Shown here: positions 53,291 to 62,521 of the stretch, in pieces
How the letters are laid out: each line of letters begins with the position of its first letter
How positions within the stretch are numbered: the first letter of the stretch is position 1
NCBI GenBank assembly: GCA_030454085.1
Contig: JAKDJD010000002.1
Span: 55,328-119,327, forward strand
Origin: Kocuria sp.
Lineage (GTDB): Bacteria > Actinomycetota > Actinomycetes > Actinomycetales > Micrococcaceae
Direction: 5' to 3'
DNA: 64,000 bases
Made by a program: the position numbers and the translations under genes
The notes under the pieces: model-generated
The model's input: only the letters and a program-made list of their open reading frames with translations
The model's database searches: none
What the model was told of the DNA's origin: nothing

Positions 53291-54967
53291 CTACTTGGTG
53301 CGTTCGAGGGCCGCCGCGACCAGTCCGCTGAACAGCGGGTGCGACCGTGTCGGGCGCGACAACAACTCGGGGTGAGCCTGCGTCGCCACGTAGTACGGAT
53401 GTTCCGTGGCGGGTAGCTCCACGAATTCGACGAGACGCCCGTCGGGGCTTGTCCCGGAGACCACGAGTCCTGCCTTTTCGAGATCCGCGCGGTAGGCGTT
53501 GTTGACCTCGTAGCGGTGACGGTGCCTCTCCTCGACCTCCGTCGTGCCGTAGGCCGCAGCGGTCACGGACCCCTCGACCAGCTTGGCTGGGTACAGACCC
53601 AGTCGCATGGTTCCGCCCAAGTCCCCGGCGCCCTCGACGAACTGCTTCTGTTCCTCCATGGTCGCGATCATCGGGGTCGTCGTTTCGGGTTCAAATTCGG
53701 TCGAGGACGCATCCTCGAGGCCGACGACGTTCCGGGCGTACTCGATGACCATGCACTGGAGCCCCAGGCACAGACCGAGAGCGGGAATGCCATTCTCCCG
53801 GGCGTACGTGAGCGCGCCGAGTTTTCCTTCGAGACCACGGATCCCGAATCCGCCGGGAACACAGATCGCGTCCACGTCGCCAAGCTGGTGGGCGGCTCCG
53901 TCCGGCTGCGCGCAGAGGTCAGAAGCGATCCACTTGAGCCTGACCTTCGCATCGTTGGCGAAACCGCCGGCCCGGAGCGCTTCCGAGACCGAGAGATACG
54001 CATCGGGCAGATCGATGTACTTGCCGACCAAACCGACCGTGACCTCGTGCGTCGGCTCGTGGACAACCTTGAGCAATTTGTCCCATTCCTCGAAGTCGGC
54101 GTCCTGGTGGTCCAGGCCCAGGTAGTCGAGGATGTAGGTGTCCAGATCCTGGTTGAACAGGGTCTTCGGGATGTCGTAGATGCTGGGTGCGTCGGGGCAG
54201 GAGATCACGGCTTCGGTATCGACGTCGCACGCTCCCCCGACCTTGGCCTTGAGTGGCTCCGGAATGTCCTGAACGCACCGGAGGACCAGGGCGTCCGGGA
54301 TAATACCCAGCCCGCGGAGCGCGGCCACGGAGTGCTGGGTCGGTTTGGTCTTGAGCTCGCCCGAGGGCCCGATGTACGGGATCAGCGAGACGTGGAGGAA
54401 GAAGACGTTCTTGCGTCCGACGTCGCGGCGTACTTGGCGTGCCGCCTCCAGGAAAGGCTGGGACTCGATATCACCGACCGTTCCGCCGATCTCGGTGATG
54501 ATGATGTCCGGGGCGTCGGCGGTCCCTGTGGCCCGGCGCCTCATGCGGGATTTGATCTCGTCCGTGATGTGCGGGATGACCTGGACGGTGTCCCCCAGGT
54601 ACTCGCCGCGGCGCTCCTTCGCGATCACGGAGGAGTAGACCTGGCCGGTGGTCACGTTGGCCGAGGCGTCCAGGTTCTCATCCAGGAATCGCTCGTAGTG
54701 CCCGATGTCCAGGTCCGTTTCGGCACCGTCGTCGGTCACGAAGACTTCGCCGTGCTGGAAGGGATTCATGGTTCCCGGATCCACATTCAGATAGGGATCC
54801 AGTTTCTGCATGGTCACCGAAAGACCGCGGGATCGCAGAAGGCGACCGAGGCTTGACGCGGTCAGCCCCTTGCCCAGGGACGACGCGACACCACCCGTCA
54901 CGAAGATCTGGCGAGTCAGTTTTTCGTCGTTTGGAGTACTTGCCGGGGATGTCTGAGTATCGTTCAC
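53291..54967 (-). CDS. pyrG: CTP synthase
   Basis: The product has 558 residues from GTG 54967. It makes CTP from UTP, ATP and glutamine. The synthetase domain begins [23 protein letters not shown], with [20 protein letters not shown] and [17 protein letters not shown]. The glutaminase domain has the nucleophile elbow [10 protein letters not shown] and ends with [13 protein letters not shown] [16 protein letters not shown]. Start choice is unclear: GTG codons at 54988, 54970 and 54967 are in frame and ribosome sites are weak. In mycobacteria steA and steB lie upstream between recN and pyrG. Here only 88 bp separates recN from pyrG. Confidence 0.96.
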   Translation of the reverse strand: MNDTQTSPASTPNDEKLTRQIFVTGGVASSLGKGLTASSLGRLLRSRGLSVTMQKLDPYLNVDPGTMNPFQHGEVFVTDDGAETDLDIGHYERFLDENLDASANVTTGQVYSSVIAKERRGEYLGDTVQVIPHITDEIKSRMRRRATGTADAPDIIITEIGGTVGDIESQPFLEAARQVRRDVGRKNVFFLHVSLIPYIGPSGELKTKPTQHSVAALRGLGIIPDALVLRCVQDIPEPLKAKVGGACDVDTEAVISCPDAPSIYDIPKTLFNQDLDTYILDYLGLDHQDADFEEWDKLLKVVHEPTHEVTVGLVGKYIDLPDAYLSVSEALRAGGFANDAKVRLKWIASDLCAQPDGAAHQLGDVDAICVPGGFGIRGLEGKLGALTYARENGIPALGLCLGLQCMVIEYARNVVGLEDASSTEFEPETTTPMIATMEEQKQFVEGAGDLGGTMRLGLYPAKLVEGSVTAAAYGTTEVEERHRHRYEVNNAYRADLEKAGLVVSGTSPDGRLVEFVELPATEHPYYVATQAHPELLSRPTRSHPLFSGLVAAALERTK

Positions 54968-55055
54968 CACGGAATTCAAGCCTAGCACGCGAGGGTCTCT
55001 GCCTGCCCAGGAATTATGACCGAAGGCAGGTGTCCGCGACGACCCGGAAGGGACG

Positions 55056-56780
55056 TCACAGCTGGTCAGCGTCCTGCAAAAGCTCCTTCGCGTGGGCGCG
55101 TGCGGCCTCGGAATTCTCGTGCCCTGCGAGCATTCGGGCCAGCTCCACGGTTCGTTCGTCGACCGAGAGCACGTTGACCTGACTCACCGTTGAATCATCG
55201 GACTTCAGAACCAACACGTGACGATCCGCATAGGCCGCGACTTGCGGCAGGTGCGTGACCACCAAGACCTGGACGTGTTTGGCCAAATGCGCGAGTCGCT
55301 TTCCGATCTCCACCGCGGCCTTGCCGCCCACGCCGGCATCCACCTCGTCGAAAATAAACGTGGGCACCGGATCGACCTCCGCGAGAACGACCTCGAGAGC
55401 CAGCATGACGCGCGAGAGCTCGCCGCCCGAGGCACCCTTGCCCAAGGGCCGAGGGCTCGCGTCCTGATGAGGTGCGAGTTTGAAAACGATGGTGTCCTTG
55501 CCGTCGGGTCCGAATTTTTCGGCTTCCTCGATCTCCACGACCAGCGATGCGTTGGGCATGGCCAAGGCTTTCAGCTCGGTGGAAACCGCGGCGGCAAGTT
55601 TCTTGGCCGCAACGCGTCGCAAGTCCATGAGTTCCAGGGACTGCTGGTGCATGTCCCGACGGAGGGTCCGCAGTTTTTCCTCGAGAGCCTCGGAACGGGC
55701 GGGATCATCACTGAGTTGGTCGAGGCGAGCCCTGTTGGTCTCGGCCCACTGCAGGACCTCGGCGATGTCGGCACCGTACTTCCGAGTGAGCTTCTTCAGC
55801 GCCGAGCGCCGGGCTTCGACCTCGCTCAGTCTCCCCGGCCCCTCGGCGTTGAGGTCCGACAGGTAACCCGAGAGCTCATCCCCGATGTCCGAGGCCTGGA
55901 TCATCAGGTCGCGGACCCTTTTGGCGAGTGCGGCGAGCGCGGGGTCTTCTTCCGCCTCCTGGGCGAGCGCCCTATGCGCCGAATCCAGGAGCACGGACAC
56001 GGTGACGGCTTCCAGGTCGGCGTCGTTCCCGCCCACGAGTGCGCCCTGAGCCGTTTGAGCTGCCCCGCGCAATTGTTCGAGGTTGGTCAGCCGCGCGGAT
56101 TCGGCGTCGAGAGATTCTTCCTCCCCCGGTTGCGGCTTGACGGAGTCGATTTCCTTGAGCGCCTGGCCGAGGCTCTGGGCCTCGAAGGCTCGCGCCCTGG
56201 CGTTCTCCCTGACCTCACGGAGCTCTCGGGCCGCAGAACGGTATTCTTCGTAGTTCGCGCGGTATTTCTTGAGAGAGGTCGCCAGCTTGCTGCCCGCGTA
56301 GGAGTCCAACGCGCTGCGTTGCGCTTCGGCGGAGCGCAGACGGAGTTGGTCCGACTGCCCATGGACGGCCACGAGGGTCTCACCCACGCGTGCCAGGACA
56401 CCGATGGGGGCCGCGGCACCGCCGATGGTCGCCCTGGACCTCCCGGAGGCATTGACGGTGCGCGAAAGGATCAGCTCGTGAGGGAGCTTGTCCGCGAGGT
56501 CGTCTCCTTCGATCGGGTGGGCTTCACCTCCGGCCTCATCTGTCAGTTTCAGGGCAGCGTGATCATCCGGAAGGCGGACGACGGCTTGGGACAACGCCGA
56601 TTTCGCGCCGGAACGTACCGCGGCGGCGTCGGACCTGGCGCCGAGAAGCATGCCCAGCGCGGTGACGACCATGGTTTTGCCCGCGCCGGTCTCGCCCGTC
56701 AGAACCGTCAGGCCTGGTCCCAGCGGGAGGGTCGCATCCGTGATGACGCCCAGGTCCCGGATGTGGATTTCTTCGATCAT
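55056..56780 (-). CDS. recN: DNA repair ATPase RecN
   Basis: The 574-residue SMC-like protein acts in double-strand-break repair. The Walker A is [22 protein letters not shown], residues 27-49. A long coiled-coil region lies between about 150 and 370. The signature [18 protein letters not shown] and Walker [20 protein letters not shown] follow. Start ATG 56780 opens [13 protein letters not shown]. It overlaps the nadK stop in ATGA, so it is cotranslated with nadK. Order tlyA-nadK-recN is conserved in actinobacteria. Confidence 0.95.
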   Translation of the reverse strand: MIEEIHIRDLGVITDATLPLGPGLTVLTGETGAGKTMVVTALGMLLGARSDAAAVRSGAKSALSQAVVRLPDDHAALKLTDEAGGEAHPIEGDDLADKLPHELILSRTVNASGRSRATIGGAAAPIGVLARVGETLVAVHGQSDQLRLRSAEAQRSALDSYAGSKLATSLKKYRANYEEYRSAARELREVRENARARAFEAQSLGQALKEIDSVKPQPGEEESLDAESARLTNLEQLRGAAQTAQGALVGGNDADLEAVTVSVLLDSAHRALAQEAEEDPALAALAKRVRDLMIQASDIGDELSGYLSDLNAEGPGRLSEVEARRSALKKLTRKYGADIAEVLQWAETNRARLDQLSDDPARSEALEEKLRTLRRDMHQQSLELMDLRRVAAKKLAAAVSTELKALAMPNASLVVEIEEAEKFGPDGKDTIVFKLAPHQDASPRPLGKGASGGELSRVMLALEVVLAEVDPVPTFIFDEVDAGVGGKAAVEIGKRLAHLAKHVQVLVVTHLPQVAAYADRHVLVLKSDDSTVSQVNVLSVDERTVELARMLAGHENSEAARAHAKELLQDADQL

Positions 56781-57721
56781 GAGTCCTGTGTCTCCTCACG
56801 GTCGTTGTCGCCACGGTGCCGACGTACGGGTCCTCTCCAGCCCCGCGTCGGGAGGTCGAATTTCTTGACCAGCCGCTCGGAGAACGGCGCCGGGTGGATC
56901 CGGGCGAGCCGTACCGGCTTGTCCGAGCGCTTCACTTCGATGCGGGATCCCGGGGGCAGCTCATTGGTCCGGCGCCCATCGCACCATAGGACCCCATAGT
57001 GACCGTTGGCCGGGAGAACTTCCACGGCCATCGTCGAGGACGGAGCAGTCACCATCGGGCGGGCGAAGAGCGCGTGGGCGCTCAAGGGGACCATGAGCAT
57101 GGCCTCGACCTCCGGCCACACGATCGGGCCCCCACCGGAGAAGGCGTACGCGGTGGACCCGGTGGGGGTGGCCATCACCACGCCGTCGCACCCGAAAGTG
57201 CTCAGCGGGCGCCCGTCGACTTCGATCACGACTTCGATCATCTTTTCCCGGTTGCCCTTTTCGATGGACGCCTCGTTGAGAGCCCAGGTGTGGGTCAGGA
57301 TCTGGCCCTGGCTCCACACGACGACGTCGATCGCCATACGTTCCTCGACCGTGTACGTTCTGTTGACGATGTGATCCACCGTCTCGTCCAGATCGCTCCG
57401 CTCGGATTCGGCAAGGAATCCCACGTGCCCCAGGTTCACGCCGATCAGGGGAATATCGGTGTGACGGATGATTTCGGCCGCCCGCAAGATGGACCCGTCA
57501 CCGCCCAGGACGACGCCCAATTCGATGTCGTCCAGAGCTACGTTTTCGTTGATCACCTGCACACCCACGGATTCGGCCTCGGTGCCCCGAATAATTTCCA
57601 GGTCCCCTCGACTCATGACCGGGATCAACCCGGCCTCCCGGAGGCGCACGCACGCCTGGGCCGCCGCCGTGGTGGCTTCCGGGCGTCCGGTGTGCGCGAA
57701 CAAGAGGATCTTCCGACTCAT
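56777..57721 (-). CDS. nadK: NAD kinase
   Basis: The 314-residue product phosphorylates NAD+ to NADP+ with ATP or polyphosphate. The GGDG motif is VVLGGDGSILRAAE, followed by GVNLGHVGFLAE. The NE/D region is ALNEASIEKGNRE, and STFGCDGVVMATPTGSTAYAFSGGGPIV matches the family's second half. The C-terminal 30 residues are arginine-rich. ATG 57721 is preferred over 57748 because GGAAGG lies nine bases upstream. It overlaps recN by 4 bp and follows tlyA after 81 bp. Confidence 0.95.
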   Translation of the reverse strand: MSRKILLFAHTGRPEATTAAAQACVRLREAGLIPVMSRGDLEIIRGTEAESVGVQVINENVALDDIELGVVLGGDGSILRAAEIIRHTDIPLIGVNLGHVGFLAESERSDLDETVDHIVNRTYTVEERMAIDVVVWSQGQILTHTWALNEASIEKGNREKMIEVVIEVDGRPLSTFGCDGVVMATPTGSTAYAFSGGGPIVWPEVEAMLMVPLSAHALFARPMVTAPSSTMAVEVLPANGHYGVLWCDGRRTNELPPGSRIEVKRSDKPVRLARIHPAPFSERLVKKFDLPTRGWRGPVRRHRGDNDREETQDS

Positions 57722-57802
57722 GTGCTGTGTGCCTTCCGATGGGAGCAAGTGTGGTTCCGATGCGGAATCCGTATTCCTACATTAGGCGACGAGACTGACA
57801 CT

Positions 57803-58597
57803 TTAAGGCTTTCCGGATGCGGTGCCCGCCGGCGGCGCGTTGGCCGCTTGCCCCGTCGGTGCCGTGTCCGGCCTGCGAAGATGCAGGAAATATTCGAGGT
57901 TTCCGTCCTGGCCCGGCAGGCTCGAATCCTGGCCTGCCACGATCTGGAGACCGTGTTCCAGAGCGGCAGCGCGCACCGCGTCGATGGCCACCGTGCGGTC
58001 CTCCCGGTTTCGCACCACGCCACCTTTGCCGAGCTTCGACCGACCGACCTCGAACTGCGGCTTGACCATCAGGATCAGGTCGCCGCCAGGGCGTGTGACA
58101 TCGGACAAGGGGCCGATCACCAGGGTCAGTGAGATGAAGGAGAGGTCTCCGACCGTCAGGTCCACCGGTCCGCCGATCGCCTCCGGAACGATGTTCCGAA
58201 CGTTCAGTCCCTCGATGGACTCAACCCGCGGGTCGCGTTCCACCACCGGGCTCAGCTGTCCGTGCCCCACGTCCACCGCGACAACGTGTCGGGCTCCTGC
58301 TTCCAGCAGGACCTGGGTGAAACCACCCGTCGAGGCACCAGCGTCAAGGCACCTGCGGTCGCGGACGACGACGTCCGGGAAGGCCCGAAGCGCCCCCGCG
58401 AGCTTGTGGCCCGCGCGGCTGACATATTCGTGGTCGACCGACGGAGAGATCGTGATCTCGTCCCCGTCGTTCACCTCGTGTGCGGCCTTGCGGATGATCT
58501 TCCCGTTCACGGCGACCCGCCCATCGGCCACGATTTTCGTGGCCAGCGTGCGCGACGATGCGCTCCCGAGCAGCACCAGGTGCTTATCCAGCCTCAC
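57803..58597 (-). CDS. tlyA: rRNA 2'-O-methyltransferase TlyA
   Basis: The product has 264 residues. TlyA methylates C1409 of 16S and C1920 of 23S rRNA, and its loss gives capreomycin resistance in mycobacteria. An S4 domain covers residues 1-60 (MRLDKHLVLLGSASSRTLATKIV). The FtsJ-like methyltransferase has the AdoMet loop CLDAGASTGGFTQVLLEAGARHV, then VDVGHGQL and VGDLSFISLTLV. GTG 58597 overlaps the small upstream gene's stop by 4 bp. Matches Rv1694. Confidence 0.95.
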   Translation of the reverse strand: MRLDKHLVLLGSASSRTLATKIVADGRVAVNGKIIRKAAHEVNDGDEITISPSVDHEYVSRAGHKLAGALRAFPDVVVRDRRCLDAGASTGGFTQVLLEAGARHVVAVDVGHGQLSPVVERDPRVESIEGLNVRNIVPEAIGGPVDLTVGDLSFISLTLVIGPLSDVTRPGGDLILMVKPQFEVGRSKLGKGGVVRNREDRTVAIDAVRAAALEHGLQIVAGQDSSLPGQDGNLEYFLHLRRPDTAPTGQAANAPPAGTASGKP

Positions 58598-58938
58598 TCG
58601 GTCCCGTCCGTGGTCTTCGGGTCGTCTCCCTCGGCCGCGGCGGGTCTGGCGATGCTGTCCACGAGGCCCTTCGGGAGAGCCGAGGGGTCCTGGTCCAGCA
58701 GGCGACGTAATTCCCCGTGCAACCTGTCGAAGATTTCGGCGTGCTCGTCCACGGGCGACTCATCGAGCAGATCCAGAATCTCATCGAGCGAGTCCGCGGT
58801 ACCCCGATGCGCGAAAGCATCCAGAGCCGCCGTTCGCTGCTCGGCGCGGGCCTCCCCTGTGTCTGAGAATTCTTCGGCGTCGGCATACTCCTGGCCGGCG
58901 TCGTATGCCCCGCCCGCCGTGTTCTCTACCTCGCTCAT
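58594..58938 (-). CDS. Small acidic protein of unknown function (Rv1693 position)
   Basis: The product has 114 residues, strongly acidic, with a polar N-terminal stretch (EYADAEEFSDTGEARAEQ) and a central amphipathic helix pair (LDEILDLLDESPVDEHAEIFDRLHGELRRLL). No known domain was recognised. Its ATG overlaps the phosphatase stop, and its stop overlaps the tlyA start, so it is translated as part of the operon. The position matches Rv1693, a small conserved protein of unknown function between the phosphatase and tlyA in M. tuberculosis. Confidence 0.75.
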   Translation of the reverse strand: MSEVENTAGGAYDAGQEYADAEEFSDTGEARAEQRTAALDAFAHRGTADSLDEILDLLDESPVDEHAEIFDRLHGELRRLLDQDPSALPKGLVDSIARPAAAEGDDPKTTDGTE

Positions 58939-59933
58939 GACCACACGGTCTCCGAACGGGTCGCTTCGTTCTCCCGGGGGTGCGCGGCCCACCATGCAGC
59001 CATGGCCGTCCTCCAGCCCAGGATGCTGGGAGTCCCCTCGCTCACCTGGGTACGGACCGTGGTCGCGTCGGCCTCCGCCCGGGCGGCACCGTCGATCTCA
59101 GCGACCGCGGCCCCCTGGCCTCCACGGACCTCGGGATTCCGGTATTCATCGAACAGTTCCCTCAGGTTGCCCACGACGTACGTGGGGCGCTCCTCAGTCC
59201 GTGCCTCCAACACATCGTTCATCGACTGGACACCGGTCATGACGGCGATGCTGGGGAGACCCGCCTGGTGTGCGCCGGAAATGTCCGTGTCCAGGCGGTC
59301 ACCGATGACGACGGGGCGTTCGACGTCGAGCCTCTCGACAATCGTGGAGAAAATAGTGGCACCGGGCTTGCCGGCAACGAGTGGTTCGCGACGCGTGGCC
59401 GTGGCCACCGCATGAACCAGGGTCCCGTTCCCAGGGGCAATACCGCGTTCCTTGGGGATCGTCATGTCCGTGTTGGACACGACCCACAGAACGTCCTTGT
59501 CGGCCAGCGCGTACGAGGCTTCGGCGAGCTCCTGCCAGCCCAGACTCGGGTCGAATCCTTGGAGAACGGCTTGAGGACCGTCCTCGAGCCCGACCACGTC
59601 GAGCCCGGCCGACCTCGCGCATTCGGCCAGAGCCTCGGAACCGCAGATGCCCACGGATGCGCCGGAGCCCAAGTGGTCGGCTGCGAGACTGGCGGCGGCC
59701 TGGGCGGAGCTGACGACGTGGTGACCATCGGTCGAGAGTCCCAGGGAGTTCAGATGATCCGCCACGGCACCAACCGAACGTGAGGCGTTGTTGGTCACAT
59801 AGGCGACCGCGATGCCGTCGGCGGCCGCGCGGTTCAGGGATTCGACCGCACCGTCGATCGGATCCGGGCCCGCGTAGACCACACCATCGAGGTCGGAGAG
59901 TATCGCGTCGAAAGAGGAAATCAGCGAACTCAT
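58935..59933 (-). CDS. HAD-family phosphatase, NagD/glycerol-3-phosphate phosphatase type
   Basis: The product has 332 residues. The HAD nucleophile motif is FDAILSDLDGVVYAG near residue 10, with VTNNASRSVGAVADHL and the late motif PVVIGDRLDTDISGAHQAG. It resembles NagD-like class IIA enzymes. The syntenic M. tuberculosis Rv1692 is a glycerol-3-phosphate phosphatase. A C-terminal segment (AAVAEIDGAARAEADATTVRTQ) goes beyond the catalytic core. ATG 59933 gives the family N-terminus. The frame reaches 60017 without support. A glpFKD cluster elsewhere in the window makes a lipid or glycerol phosphate role plausible. Confidence 0.9.
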   Translation of the reverse strand: MSSLISSFDAILSDLDGVVYAGPDPIDGAVESLNRAAADGIAVAYVTNNASRSVGAVADHLNSLGLSTDGHHVVSSAQAAASLAADHLGSGASVGICGSEALAECARSAGLDVVGLEDGPQAVLQGFDPSLGWQELAEASYALADKDVLWVVSNTDMTIPKERGIAPGNGTLVHAVATATRREPLVAGKPGATIFSTIVERLDVERPVVIGDRLDTDISGAHQAGLPSIAVMTGVQSMNDVLEARTEERPTYVVGNLRELFDEYRNPEVRGGQGAAVAEIDGAARAEADATTVRTQVSEGTPSILGWRTAMAAWWAAHPRENEATRSETVWS

Positions 59934-59940
59934 GGACGGA

Positions 59941-61164
59941 TCAGTTGTCCTCTCCACGGGGTTCCTGGACGGGTTGCGTCTCCGGATCGCGGCCGGTCTC
60001 GTCTCGTTCGACGACATCGCCCTCTTCCTTCGCCTCTTGTGCGGTGTCCTCGACGGCCTCAGGGTCAGGATTCGGTCCGCCGGCCGGGGTCAGCTCCTCA
60101 TGATCGGGCGAAGACAGCTCGTCCGTGGGGCCCGGAGCCCTTGTCTCCTTCTGGTCGATCATGGCCTCGGTGAGATCGACGCCTTCTTCGCCGTCCGGAG
60201 CAGGTGCGGCAGGTTCTTCGTCCGGAAGAACCTCGATCTCGTAGATTTCCGGTTCTTCGAACTGCCCCTGGCCCAGGGCCGCTTCGGCGACGACCGCCAG
60301 GCGCGCCCACGAGGTTGCCTCCTTCGAGCGGTCCATGTCCTCGAGCACGTCCGCGTAGGCGCTGAATAAGCGCGGACTGTAGGAAAATGCCTTGTTGCGG
60401 TTCAGCTCAGGGATCTCGAGGGCGGATTTGGCCTTCTCGAGGTCACCTTGGTCCCGGTAGATTCCGGAGACGACCATGGCCAGCTCCGCCTTCTGTGAGC
60501 CGCTCAGATCAGTGAGGCTCGGGTCCTGAGCCGTCTCAAGGGCCTTCTTCTCCCGTCCGAGGGCTCTCTCCGAATCCACGATCAGGGCAATGTGCTCATT
60601 GCTGCCGGTCATGCGGCGGTGGGTTCTGAGCTCCCGCAACGCCGTGTCGAAGCGCTCCGCGACATAGGCTGCGATCGCGGCAGCTTCTCTCACTGCTGCG
60701 ACTCGGCCTCCGCGGCGCACCGCTGCTTGAGCGTGCTCGAGAGCGAATTCCGGGTCGACCTCGAGGTACTGACTGACCATGACCAGGTGCTTGCCGACGG
60801 CCTCCGCGTTGTCCTTCTCCAGGACACGCAGCTCGCGCAGGACCGACTTGTCCAGCTCCCTACCGGTGACTTCTTCGTCGATCTCGGGGGCCTTGGGACG
60901 GGACTGACGATAACCGGCCCTCGATGGTTTCTGCTCACGGTGGTCCCGTTCGAATCGGCCCTGAGGATCTTGGTCGCGGCGCCGCGGGTCCCGGTCGGAG
61001 CTGCCGTACGGTTTGCGGTCGTTGAAGCGGCGCTCCCGATCGCTGCCGCGGCCGCCATCCCTGTTCCGGTAGGCTTTGCCGCCCTTGCGATCGAAGGCGC
61101 CCCGCTCCGACCCACGGTTCCGGTCTCCCCCGCGTTGCGAATCCCTGCGGTCGTCCTGAGCCAA
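59941..61164 (-). CDS. Rv1691-like protein with charged low-complexity termini and helical-repeat core
   Basis: The product has 407 residues from TTG 61164, which follows GAGGAGAA by five bases. Residues 1-95 are rich in Arg, Asp and Gly (SDRERRFNDRKPYGSSDR) and probably disordered. Residues 110-300 form helical repeats resembling tetratricopeptides (VSQYLEVDPEFALEHAQAAV, FDTALRELRTHRRMTG, IYRDQGDLEKAKSALEI). The C-terminus is very acidic (about 110 residues). It sits where Rv1691 is in M. tuberculosis, before the HAD gene. Function is unknown. A protein- or RNA-scaffold role is a guess. Confidence 0.75.
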   Translation of the reverse strand: MAQDDRRDSQRGGDRNRGSERGAFDRKGGKAYRNRDGGRGSDRERRFNDRKPYGSSDRDPRRRDQDPQGRFERDHREQKPSRAGYRQSRPKAPEIDEEVTGRELDKSVLRELRVLEKDNAEAVGKHLVMVSQYLEVDPEFALEHAQAAVRRGGRVAAVREAAAIAAYVAERFDTALRELRTHRRMTGSNEHIALIVDSERALGREKKALETAQDPSLTDLSGSQKAELAMVVSGIYRDQGDLEKAKSALEIPELNRNKAFSYSPRLFSAYADVLEDMDRSKEATSWARLAVVAEAALGQGQFEEPEIYEIEVLPDEEPAAPAPDGEEGVDLTEAMIDQKETRAPGPTDELSSPDHEELTPAGGPNPDPEAVEDTAQEAKEEGDVVERDETGRDPETQPVQEPRGEDN

Positions 61165-61306
61165 ATTGGTTCTCCTCTGTCTGCGTTGTACGGGCGGCGT
61201 CGACGTCGGTCGACGCCGCCCGGTCCTGGGACAAAGTTTACGCACCCCGGATGCCGTTCAGGGCATCGGGCCACCGGACTTCGCGCATGACGTACGCCTC
61301 GGCGTC

Positions 61307-62509
61307 TTACCGGAATGCATTCTGTCCCGTGAGTTTCTGCCCAAGAATCAGCGTGTGAACCTCATCTGTTCCTTCATAGGTCCTGACGGACTCGAGGTTG
61401 TTGGCATGCCGCAGTGGCGGGTAGTCACCAGTGATTCCGTTACCGCCCAACACGGTACGCGCCTCGCGACAGATCTCGATCGCAGCTCGGGCGTTGTTCA
61501 GCTTTCCGACGGAGATCATGTGGTTCTCAATCGTCCCCTCGTCCTTGGCCCGCCCGATCCTCAGCGCCAGAAGCTGTCCCTTGTTGATCTCCAGGGACAT
61601 GTCCACCAGCTTCTTCTGCGTCAACTGGTAGGAGCTCAGCGGTCGACCGAACTGTTCGCGTTCCTGCGCATACTCCAAGGCGGCCTCCACGGAATCGCGG
61701 GCCGACCCCATGGCACCCCAGATGATCCCGTATCTCGCTTCGGTCAGGCACGCGAACGGCCCCCGCAATCCAGGGTTCTCCGGGAGAATCGCGTCGGCGG
61801 GCAACCGCACATTGTCGAAATCAATGGTGCACTGCAAGGACGCACGCATAGAAAGTTTCTGTTGAATGGGCTCCGCGGTGAAACCAGGCGTATCGGTCGG
61901 GACAATGAATCCGCGGACGACGTGACCGTCTTTTCCGTGACCAGGGGTACCCGAATCCTCGGCGGGAACCTTGGCCCAAATCACGGCGACGCCGGCAATG
62001 CTGGCCAGGCCGATCCAGCGCTTGTGGCCGTTGAGCACCCACTCGTCGCCCTCCTTGTGGGCGTTGGTCAGCATGGACCCCGGGTCGGAGCCGGCGGTCG
62101 GCTCGGTGAGCCCAAAACACCCGATGATCTCGCCCGAGGCCATCTTCGGCAACCATTTCTGCTTCTGCTCCTCGGAGCCGTTCTTGTAGATGGCAGACAT
62201 GGCCAGAGAACCTTGGACGGAGACGACGGTGCGTAACCCAGCGTCGCCCGCCTCGAGCTCCTGCATCGCCAGACCGTATTCGACGGCAGACCGTCCCGCG
62301 CAACCGTATCCGCTCAAGTGCATCCCGAACAGACCCAGCTCCGCCATCTCGGGCAAGAGCTCGGTGGGAAGTATTGCCTGATCGAACCATTCGGCGATCC
62401 TGGGGCGAATCCGCCGGTCGACGAACTCCGCTACACGATCCCTGACCTCGAGCTCGGTGTCCGTGAACTGTGATTCGATGTTGAGCAAATCGGTGGGGTG
62501 TTTCGACAT
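61307..62509 (-). CDS. Glutaryl-CoA dehydrogenase (acyl-CoA dehydrogenase family)
   Basis: The product has 400 residues. It should oxidise and decarboxylate glutaryl-CoA to crotonyl-CoA with FAD. GCDH-specific segments are AGLRTVVSVQGSL, whose arginine matches R94 of human GCDH and binds the glutarate carboxylate, GEIIGCFGLTEPTAGSDPGSM, and RYGIIWGAMGSARDSVEAAL. The catalytic base is the glutamate in VRTYEGTDEVHTLILG. AAGGA precedes the ATG. It lies 12 bp after a class III CoA-transferase gene on the same strand. Confidence 0.9.
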   Translation of the reverse strand: MSKHPTDLLNIESQFTDTELEVRDRVAEFVDRRIRPRIAEWFDQAILPTELLPEMAELGLFGMHLSGYGCAGRSAVEYGLAMQELEAGDAGLRTVVSVQGSLAMSAIYKNGSEEQKQKWLPKMASGEIIGCFGLTEPTAGSDPGSMLTNAHKEGDEWVLNGHKRWIGLASIAGVAVIWAKVPAEDSGTPGHGKDGHVVRGFIVPTDTPGFTAEPIQQKLSMRASLQCTIDFDNVRLPADAILPENPGLRGPFACLTEARYGIIWGAMGSARDSVEAALEYAQEREQFGRPLSSYQLTQKKLVDMSLEINKGQLLALRIGRAKDEGTIENHMISVGKLNNARAAIEICREARTVLGGNGITGDYPPLRHANNLESVRTYEGTDEVHTLILGQKLTGQNAFR

Positions 62510-62521
62510 GAGATGAATTCC

